From contig ML664161.1 in the NCBI GenBank assembly GCA_007570785.1, positions 15,652,861 through 15,716,860 of the forward strand: a stretch of DNA of 64,000 nucleotides. Direction: 5' to 3'. The translations under genes were made by a program, and so were the position numbers. The stretch comes from Antilocapra americana (lineage: Eukaryota; Chordata; Mammalia; Artiodactyla; Antilocapridae). This document shows positions 56,831 to 64,000 of the stretch, piece after piece. The stretch's first letter is position 1. Every line of letters starts with the position of its first letter. The notes under the pieces were generated by a model, which was not told where the DNA came from, ran no database searches, and saw only the letters and a list, made by a program, of their open reading frames with translations.

Positions 56831-59800
56831 CTGAAGCAAAGAGACAAAAGTAATATATTCACTTCAAAATACTCACTAAGCAAATGATGGTCTGACCAAT
56901 TATCATCGTAATTTGTAACTCTAAGCTCAAAGTATAAAATTCACAGATTCCTAGTTTGAAAAAAATGGGAAGCTAATGGGTTTTTTTTTAATTACAATTT
57001 TATACAGGTTCAGTCTAAAAGGCTAAAATGATTCCTCCAACTATTGTCAGAAATGTTACTGCAGATCCAAACCCAAACTCTAAATGGCAATGTCTCTAAA
57101 AAGTGAATATAATTTTAGAAATATTTTCATTTCTAAGCATTATATCAAAAGTTATATCATTATGCTAACACTTTAATCCAAAAATTCTACTTCTAAGAAT
57201 TTCACTAAGAAAATGTTGAGAATTTTTGCATAGAGATTTATCAATGAGGACATTTATTTAACTAGAGTTTATAAAAGTCTTTTAGGGAGGGTAAGGAGAA
57301 AGAAAAGATCCAAACATACAACTCAAAAAAATCATAGTAATGAATATAATGAAAAACTACACAGTCACTAAAAACAATGCTATAGAAAACTCTATATTTG
57401 ATTATAATATGCTATTATATTAAATAAGAATATCACAAAATATGATCACATTTCCACTTTACAGAAGTAATACACACAAAAATGTTGGTGGAATTATTGA
57501 TAATTTTCTTTTTTTTATATAACTGACTTAAGTTGGACCATTTGCTTAATACTTATCACTTTTCTACTATAATAATGAACATTTAAGGCTTTTCTCAAAA
57601 TGTTACTTTGACTACATGCTCCAAATTTTGATACATTTTTATTACAATTTGATTCTAAGAATGTTCAATCACCAGTATGATTTTTAGTTTGGCCAGAGAA
57701 TTATTTAGAAATGTTTAAAAACTTCCAAACACATAAAAATTTTGTGTTTTTATATTACTGACATCTCATTTGCTTGTACTCTGATCCAAGAATATAAGTC
57801 TAAATGGCCTTCTGTCCTAAAGGTTTTTGTTTTTTTTTTTTAATCTAATGCTAAGACAGCTATCTTAGCTTCCTTCCTTTCAACTGAATATTTTCTATCT
57901 AATCTTACAATTTTCTCTTTTGCTGGGACTTAAGTTTACATTTACTGCAACAATGATATATGTTTCAGACTTTCATGAGACTTATTACATTGTGTTCTAT
58001 ACGTCCCTTTTTTCTATGCTTCTTTTGCCTTCTAGATCAATTTGTTGTTGTTTTACTGTTCACATGAGTGACCTCTACTCATGTGTGTACACAGGAGGCT
58101 GGGGTAGGGAAAGGATGAAGGACTACTCTCCCTACTGAAGATGATTAGAAAATGCAGGAAATATTCCTATCAACTAGTAATTCTGAAATAAAAGTATGTA
58201 TCAATCACCGAGGAAGCATTTGCAAAACACATACACGTCTGAGTTCCATTCTAAATTTACTGACTGAAAATCTCTAAGCCATGGTTCAACTATGTGTATT
58301 TTATAAAAACTCCCCAGATAATCTGAGTGACTCCCCTGGTTAAACACCACTGCTATCATTTTTATTTTCCCTAATAACTGGGGATTTAATGTGGTGTAGC
58401 TTGAAACCAAATATTTCATTTTTATACTACATTTAAATGTCTCAGCTGGCAAATACCAGAAGTAATATAAAGGCACTATGATAAGACACTTTAAAACATA
58501 GACTTGGTTATGTGAAATTCTTGTAAATCAAGTGTACTTCAACTTTTTAAAAAGTTGCATTTTGGGTCTTAGAACCCAAGGATGTATCACCTTTCCATTT
58601 AACTTATTTCTTATTCTTGGTTCTTTGAAATAAAGTCGTATTCTTGATGTTTAAAAAAAACCAAATCAAATCAAAATAAATAATACACTAAATAGGAAAT
58701 AAATAAGACCTGAAATAAACAGCAGCTTGAAAAGCCACTAGACCAATTCCATAAAACAAAAGCTAATCCCAAATTCTCAGGGCTATCTATTACCATTAAA
58801 GGAAATAAAAATAGCGGACACCATTTGCAAAACATAGCCAAGGTATGTGAAAAGCCACAGAATACCTGAATTATTCTGTACTGCATACATATTTCTCCTA
58901 TGAGGCATCATCTTATATTCATTCCCTTCTTTCCGGGTCCGCCGTTGACCGACCTCTGAGGAGTCTCTGGAGAAGAGGCATTTTAAAAGAGTGAGACTTC
59001 TAAACAAGGCTCCCTTTGAACTCTTTTTCTCTAGAGACAGTGAGTCTCACATAACACTCTGGCCTAAGAGAAAACGGCAATACCTACGAGAACGAGTTAC
59101 TCTGAGCTTCCGCCAGCCGCAGCCTCTTGGCATGATTCTTCCCTTGATAGTGAGCCTGGGCCACAGCCGGAGAGCTGAAGGAGGCATCACAGAGCTTACA
59201 GTAATCGTTTTCTGTGGCCAGGATCACTCTGCCTCCTGGCTTAAAGGAGCCCATCTAACAGCAAAGACACAACAAACAAGGTTTTAAAGTGTGGACTCTG
59301 TTCTCTTCTCCTCAAAGTTCCTTCCTTCCAGAGTTGAAAAATAACCCATTATGGCAAGACCATGAGCACCCAGCTTTATAAACAGGAAATTATTCATTTC
59401 AGAAACAAAGAGGAAAAAAAGGCTGGGAGACACTTAATCGTGGTTTTGCATCACAGTCACCTGTGTACCAAGCTGATGAATGCCTCCTTGCTATATTCAT
59501 TGAAGAAATTTCAGAAAAGAAGTTTAAAAACCCAGCAAGGAAGATTTAAGGCAGCACAGGTAAGGTCTAAACTCACATTACCAGAGAGAAAGGGTCTTCC
59601 CAGAATCCATTAACAAGCATGTACTAAATGCCTACTATTTATAGAGCTTGCAACCTAATGCAAAAGTGACACACAGACATGTATTAAAAACTAAACCTCT
59701 ATCCTCAGAGTCTATAAATTAGCTACAGATATAGTATGTGTGTGAGTGTTAGTTGCTCAGTCATGTCCAATTCTTTGGGACTCCATGGACTGTAGTTTGC

Positions 59801-62318
59801 CAGGCTCTTCTGTTGATGGAATTCTCCAGGGAAGAATACTGGAGTGGGTACCGTGCCCTTCTCCAGGGGATCTTCCTGACCCAGGGATCAAACCCTGGTC
59901 TCCTGCATTGCAGGCAGATTCTTTACCATCTGAGTCACTGGGTAAACCCACAGATACAGTATAATTAGGGGGAAATAACCAGCAGATCCAGACAACTGTA
60001 TTCAGGTTGGGAAACAATGAGTTAAGGGAAACCTAACACCATCCCAGGAAAACAGTATGCACTCAGTTAACTACTGCTGGGTTAACAAAACACACCAAAC
60101 TAGATTCTGGCTAAAGAAGAATTAAATATACAATAAAGAATCTGGAAAGTGTATCATACCAGGACCAGCTGAAGCAAACAGCATTGTTTCACCCAGAAGA
60201 GAAGATTTTCTGGGACAGGATAACTGTTTTCAAAAATCATAAAGGCTTGTGCTATGAAAGAAGCCCATGGCTGTTTGCGCAGGAGGGTGGAACCAGCTGA
60301 AAACAGACTCTAACAGGAAGGAGCCATCCAATTCTAGTGCAGCCTTCAAGAACTAGCACTGGGGACAGCTCCTCAGCCTGAAGATCTCTCTGGGTATTCT
60401 GCTGTCCTTTGATTCTGTTTTAACATATCTCAGGAGGATAGAAAAACAGTGGATACTGCTATCCACACCATGAGGCCCCTCAATCAGAAAAGTAAAATTA
60501 TACCTTGGTGTTTAGGAGTAGAGGTCTAAGGTCAAGAAAAATCATTGCTCCACTTTACAAAATTTGTCACACCATGGACAAGTTATTTGGCTTACCTGGG
60601 CTTATAATAAACTTCCAAGTAAGACTGATGCTGCTGGCCCATGGATCACACTTTGAGAAATAAGTCAATACCTCTGAGCTGTTGCAAGCATTACATGAAG
60701 TTATGATGCAGGCCAAGAAGGAAGCAAGGAAGGAGCCATGGGCACCCAATATAAGGGAGCATCAGAAAACTTGGCTATCAGGATGAAAAAATACTTAGTG
60801 GAATATTTTCACAAATCAAACCCACAACCAAAAAAATCAATGAGGAACAAAATATCAAAATTTTAAATAAAGACAGGATCAGCAACAGTGTCATGCCAAA
60901 CCATATTGCAGCCTAAGGCAAAAGGAAAATCAATAACACTTATCCTATCTTTTAAGTTTTTGCCATTTTGTTCACCACTGACTTTTTCACATTAATTTTG
61001 CATTTTAAAAATATCACATTATTTATCTTGATTACTGAGTATTTTAGCTCCCTCTTAAATTCTGTGCCTAAGTCAAGTACATCCTTCATCTCACCCTTGT
61101 CCCAGGGCTGAATGAAATAATGTCTGAAAAGTGCTTAGCAGAGTATCTGGCACAGGAAGAAATCAAAGTGATTATTAGTTATTATTATTTATGACCTAAG
61201 GGGCTTCCCTGATGGCTCAGTGGTAAGAACCTGCCTGCCAATGCAGGATATATGGGTTCAATCCCTGGGTTGGGAAGATTCCCAGGAGAAGGAAATGGCA
61301 ACCCACTCTTGCCTGGAAAATGCCATGGACGGAGGGGCCTGGCAGGCTATAATCCATGAGGTCTCAAAGAGTCGGACACAACTTAGAGACTGAACACTAA
61401 GCACACACAGTTATGACCTAAAAAAATATAATACTTCAAAGACAGATTAGAATCCATATTTCAAAAAGTACTAAAGTACAGGAATATCTTGCCTCAAACA
61501 CCTATCTCCCAAAGAGTAAAAGAAACTTGGCTCTCAAGTGTGTTATCAAATTCCAGGAAGAGTGTATACAGGCTCTCTATATAGAAGTAAGAAAGGGGCA
61601 GCTTCAAGAAACTGATCTTGCTGGAAGGCAATATATAAAGTCAATGAGGGAACTTTTCTGGTGGTCCAGTGGTTAAGACTTTGCCTTCCAATATAGGAAG
61701 CACAGGCTTGATTCCTGATTGGGAAGCTAAGATCCCACATGCCTCATAGCCAAAACAATTCATAAAACAGAAGCAATATTGCAACAAGTTCAATAAAGAC
61801 TTTAAAAAACGGTCCGCATCAAAAAAAAAAAATCTTAAAAAAAAAATAAAGTCAATAGGATTGATCACAATCAAGATAAATGTTTAAAAATCTTTCTTTT
61901 CATTCAGGGCTTTAGGTAGATATTCAGGGCCATTTAACCCAGAATTTTCAGATATGCATACAGAAAGCCTCATGAAATAATTTTGTTTCATCATTTCATG
62001 AACCATAATAAAATCCAATGAAAAGTCTTGGGATTCATGAATTTTTGCATTAAATCCAGTTATCAATGAGCTAAAAGCACCAAGAAGGGCGTTTTGGGAG
62101 TATTGGCTCAGCTGCACCTTGATGGACACACAGGTGACAAACTTCATCCATGACCACCTGTGCACGGGACAGCTCCCACTCCGACACTCGTGTCTCACCT
62201 GTGGAGGGACTGAAACAGCTGGAGCAGCCACAGGTTCCACTGCATTGCTCATTCGGGCAGGAGGAGGACAGCTATTTGCTGCATAGTAATTTCGGAGTTT
62301 CTTACCATGATTTTTACC
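56619..62318 (-). CDS. ZMAT3: ZMAT3 (Wig-1/PAG608), 3' part of the coding sequence in four exons
   Basis: Matrin-type zinc-finger protein, a p53 target that binds double-stranded and AU-rich RNA in the nucleus and influences mRNA stability and splicing (family knowledge). Exons 62318-62199 (120), 59254-59088 (167), 58966-58866 (101) and 56830-56619 (212) join without a stop into 199 codons plus TAG. The missing N-terminus should be about 90 residues, giving the family length of 289. In that numbering, finger 1 ends with H94 in GKNHGKK; finger 2 is C149-x2-C152-x12-H165-x5-H171; finger 3 is C248-x2-C251-x12-H264-x5-H270; the protein ends in RNEMENLGYV. Basic stretches such as RRTRKEG between fingers 2 and 3 may aid nuclear import. 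Start codon, finger 1 cysteines and promoter lie beyond the right edge. No frame damage is seen, so the gene looks intact. Confidence 0.95.
56831..58865 (-). other. ZMAT3: ZMAT3 intron before the terminal exon
   Basis: 2,035 bases. Contains a MER5-like fossil at about 58205-58375 and T-rich tracts at about 57825-57842, which lie antisense to the gene. No other coding piece is recognised. Confidence 0.85.
58205..58375 (+). repeat. MER5-type DNA transposon fossil in a ZMAT3 intron
   Basis: CTCTAAGCCATGGTTCAACT, TTTTATAAAAACTCCCCAGA and GTTAAACACCACTG resemble the MER5 right half and end. Confidence 0.45.
58866..58966 (-). CDS. ZMAT3: ZMAT3 coding exon, basic linker between fingers 2 and 3
   Basis: Acceptor CTTCTCCAG then AGACTCC; donor AATTCAG then GTATTC. 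Codes DSSEVGQRRTRKEGNEYK and MMPHRRNMYAVQNNS, between split codons at both ends. The length of 101 bases is not a multiple of three, so skipping it would shift the frame before finger 3. Confidence 0.95.
58967..59087 (-). other. ZMAT3: ZMAT3 short intron (121 bases)
   Basis: GTAGGT donor and CTTCTCCAG acceptor. If retained, the reading frame meets TAG at once, because the split codon becomes TCG followed by TAG. Confidence 0.9.
59088..59254 (-). CDS. ZMAT3: ZMAT3 coding exon, zinc finger 2
   Basis: Acceptor TCTTTGCTGTTAG then ATGGGCTCC; donor TTCTC then GTAGGT. Codes MGSFKPGGRVILATENDY, then the matrin-type finger CKLCDASF...AHYQGKNH, then AKRLRLAEAQSNSF and two bases of a serine codon. Finger residues C149, C152, H165 and H171 are all present. 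The AHYQGKNH end repeats the end of finger 1, a sign of internal duplication. Confidence 0.96.
59738..59949 (-). repeat. Bov-tA SINE with near-perfect target duplication (in ZMAT3 intron)
   Basis: Antisense copy with GTTAGTTGCTCAGTCATGTC and GAGTCACTGGGTAAACCC. Flanks ACAGATATAGTAT (59725-59737) and ACAGATACAGTAT (59950-59962). It lies in the same orientation as ZMAT3 transcription. Confidence 0.93.
60600..60662 (+). repeat. MER5A fragment
   Basis: GATGCTGCTGGCCCATGGAT and CACACTTTGAGAAATAAG match the MER5A right end. Confidence 0.6.
61105..61188 (+). repeat. MIR SINE 3' fragment
   Basis: TGAATGAAATAATGTCTGAA, AAGTGCTTAGCAGAGTATCT and TATTAGTTATTATTATTT. Confidence 0.65.
61200..61410 (+). 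repeat. Bov-tA SINE with 11-bp target duplication (in ZMAT3 intron)
   Basis: GGGGCTTCCCTGATGGCTCA to GACACAACTTAGAGACTGAA. Perfect repeats TTATGACCTAA at 61189-61199 and 61411-61421. It is antisense to ZMAT3. Confidence 0.95.
61646..61845 (+). repeat. CHR-type SINE with 11-bp target duplication (in ZMAT3 intron)
   Basis: AACTTTTCTGGTGGTCCAGT head, a shortened body, and an A-rich end with CTTAAAAAAAAA. Perfect repeats ATAAAGTCAAT at 61635-61645 and 61846-61856. Confidence 0.93.
62199..62318 (-). CDS. ZMAT3: ZMAT3 coding exon, end of zinc finger 1 and linker
   Basis: Acceptor TTTTACTTCTAG then GGTAAAAATCATGG; donor CCACAG then GTGAGA. The 40 codons begin GKNHGKKLRNYYAAN (last histidine of finger 1 in GKNH) and end VSVPPQ. 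They form a proline- and alanine-rich linker with RMSNAVEPV in the middle. Both ends are phase 0, so the preceding coding exon, outside the window, must end on a codon boundary just after the first finger histidine. Confidence 0.95.
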
Positions 62319-63585
62319 CTAGAAGTAAAATGAAATGAGTAATTACTGTGAGGAAGATGTATCAAATTGAGTTAACATATTTACTAAAAAAGAAAAAAAT
62401 ACATGTTATTCTTTCAGAGATATGCAACAGTGGGGTAAATAGTAGGTAGATTTGATTATTACATCTTAAAGTAGAAGACTACTCTTTGATTCTAACAGAA
62501 TGATTAAATTTATCTGGGAGAGATAAATGAACAAAGTCAAGACATTAATTGCCTATATATTTCTGGAAAACAACCATTTTCTAGTGATCTGTGTCCCCTC
62601 CCAACTTTTTGCCATTCATATGCCACTGCCTAAATATGAATTTTATGACACTCTGATTGAATCTGCTTTAGTCAGTAATGAAACGGATAATCTGATTACT
62701 TTTACAAAAATAGCACTTACAGAGCATCTTTTTACTTACAAAGAACTCTCCTGGGCATTAGCTCATTTGCCATTCACAAAAATCCTGAAAGAGGAATTTG
62801 TTAATGTTATCCATATATGACAGCTGAGACACTGCAATCCAGGCAGCATAGAGAACTTGCCTCCGACACCTTCGGAGGCCTAGCAGTGGGGTCACAGCTT
62901 GAGGCAAACCTTCTGAATCTAAAGGAAGGCCCTTTTTCATACAGCATGATGGCTTCAGGATACACGGTGAGCCTCTATTAAAATGGATTTGCCTCTCTCA
63001 TCATGTTTCATTTAATTTATCATTCTCAAGTTTATGGCTGAGCTGATAAAAACTGGTGGGAAGGGGCAGTCCAAAAGCATCCTAAATGAGGGTTAAACTG
63101 TATATTAGTCTTTAAACTGCACTGTAAAAACCAAACATGTAGGCAAATATTTATATACCATCTATGATATGCTATACCCTAGAAATTAAAAGGACTAGCT
63201 AGCACATGGTCTAATGGAGGAGAAAAATATGTAAGCAGTTAAAGGAATGAGTGAATTCCACCTTATGGCCCCTGAAATGCCATAAGGTGCTCTTACCATT
63301 ATCACAGGGACCTCCAGGGAGTCAAATCCAGTGGTCACATCTGTGCCTTCATCATACTGTAATTCTAAGAAGCACAATGCTATCGACCCCCCCCTCCTTC
63401 TATCATCTTTTATGACTCCCTCTTACCTCCCAGCCTCTCATTCTCTAACGGCTGCAGCGTCCAATGCACCACCCTCAGCCCTCTTTTCTCTCCATCCATA
63501 CACAAACCCTAGGTTATTTCACTCAGTCTCATAGCTTTAAAACACAATCAGTAAGCTGGTGATTCCCGAAATTACCTATCACTAT
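62319..63585 (-). other. ZMAT3: ZMAT3 intron (upstream part, continues beyond the window)
   Basis: Intron DNA up to the MLT1 LTR. I searched both strands for the N-terminal ZMAT3 exon with the CKLC finger start and did not find it, so it must lie right of 64000. Confidence 0.7.
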
Positions 63586-63587
63586 TC

Positions 63588-63905
63588 CTGTTATAGACTG
63601 ATTGCTTATGTCCCTCCAAAATTACTATTTTGAAATCAAATCCCAATGGGATGGTAGATGGAAGTGGGACCTTTGGGCTGTAATGAGGTCACAAGGGTAG
63701 AGTCTAACTAGCGCCTTTAAAAGAAGATATCAGAGAGCTCCCTTGCCCTCTTTCCACAATGGAAGGATTTAGGAGAAATCAGCTGTCTATAATCTGGAAG
63801 AGGACCTCAGAACCCACCCATGCTAGATCCCTGATCTCAGACTTCCAGCTTCTGCAACTGTGAGAAATAGATGTTTGTTGTTTGAGTCACCCAGCCTAAA
63901 ACAGA
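63588..63905 (+). repeat. MLT1-type (ERVL-MaLR) LTR
   Basis: TTATAGACTGATTGCTTATG start, ATGAGGTCACAAGGGTAGAG, CCTGATCTCAGACTTCCAGC and GTTTGTTGTTTGAGTCACCC. No internal viral genes. Confidence 0.85.
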
Positions 63906-63975
63906 CAATCCCTGACCTTCAGAGCCATATAGCCAACTGCCTCCTTGCTGTCTACACACTGCAGCCTTAAGAGAC

Positions 63976-64000
63976 GTGTGTGTGTGTGTGCTGTGCTGAC
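63976..64000 (-). repeat. (GT)n and start of an antisense Bov-tA SINE, cut by the window edge
   Basis: GT run 63976-63990 followed by CTGTGCTGAC, as at the tail side of antisense Bov-tA copies. Most of the element would lie beyond 64000. Confidence 0.5.

Larger units (their letters stand above)
59255..62198 (-). other. ZMAT3: ZMAT3 intron between the linker and finger 2 exons
   Basis: 2,944 bases. Holds two Bov-tA SINEs (59738-59949, 61200-61410), a CHR SINE (61646-61845), a MER5 piece (60600-60662) and a MIR piece (61105-61190). No further exon is seen. Confidence 0.85.

Noticed and set aside
58783..59007. Minus-strand frame containing SEVGQRRTRKEGNEYK as a small separate gene
   Set aside because: It is the 101-base ZMAT3 exon read through at both splice sites.
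61884..62252. 122-codon minus-strand frame starting MSNAVEPV
   Set aside because: The first 18 codons are real ZMAT3 exon sequence, but the rest reads through the donor at 62199-62198 into intron. The exon model explains it better.
62527..62820. 97-codon plus-strand open frame in the ZMAT3 intron
   Set aside because: No known motif, AT-rich chance frame, opposite strand to the gene, no splice or promoter context.
1..64000. CRISPR array, phage, operon or other prokaryotic system
   Set aside because: No direct-repeat and spacer arrays, no Shine-Dalgarno-spaced gene runs, no large open frames. The window is mammalian nuclear DNA.

Overview
The window is nuclear DNA from a ruminant, almost certainly a bovid. 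The diagnosis rests on repeats: many copies of the tRNA-Glu-headed Bov-tA SINE family, ruminant BovB (RTE-type) LINEs on both strands, bovid L1-BT 3' ends with their G-rich tail, and CHR-type cetartiodactyl SINEs, over older mammalian MIR, MER5, L1M, MLT1 and ERVL-type LTR remnants. There are no bacterial features. I cannot separate cattle, sheep, goat or buffalo by eye. Family names come from recognition, not from a database search, so names and edges are approximate.

Only one protein-coding gene is supported: the 3' part of ZMAT3 (Wig-1/PAG608, a p53-induced matrin-type zinc-finger RNA-binding protein), on the minus strand. Four coding exons (62318-62199, 59254-59088, 58966-58866, 56830-56619) join in frame with consensus splice sites. 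They encode the last 199 residues of a protein expected to be 289 residues long: the end of zinc finger 1, all of fingers 2 and 3, and the C-terminus. The first ~90 residues, 5' UTR and promoter lie beyond position 64000. After the stop codon a long repeat-poor stretch runs to a good polyadenylation signal at 49470-49465, implying a 3' UTR of about 7.2 kb.

Positions 1 to about 49300 look like intergenic DNA downstream of ZMAT3 (in human, by recollection, this is the interval towards KCNMB2). No gene is visible there. It holds a near full-length but dead BovB (about 9140-13178), an old L1 split by several insertions (about 27730-33015), a nested block at 34.2-38.7 kb where an L1-BT sits in a BovB that itself sits in another BovB with inverted 5' and direct 3' parts, a second BovB reverse-transcriptase relic at 44.1-45.3 kb, and a second L1-BT at 46.9-47.6 kb. 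About 25 Bov-tA-type and 6 CHR-type SINEs are spread through it, many with intact target-site duplications.

I found no undescribed system. The most useful observations are the NAGNAG acceptor and the 121-base intron of ZMAT3, its long SINE-free 3' UTR, and the retrotransposon nesting that gives a relative insertion chronology.
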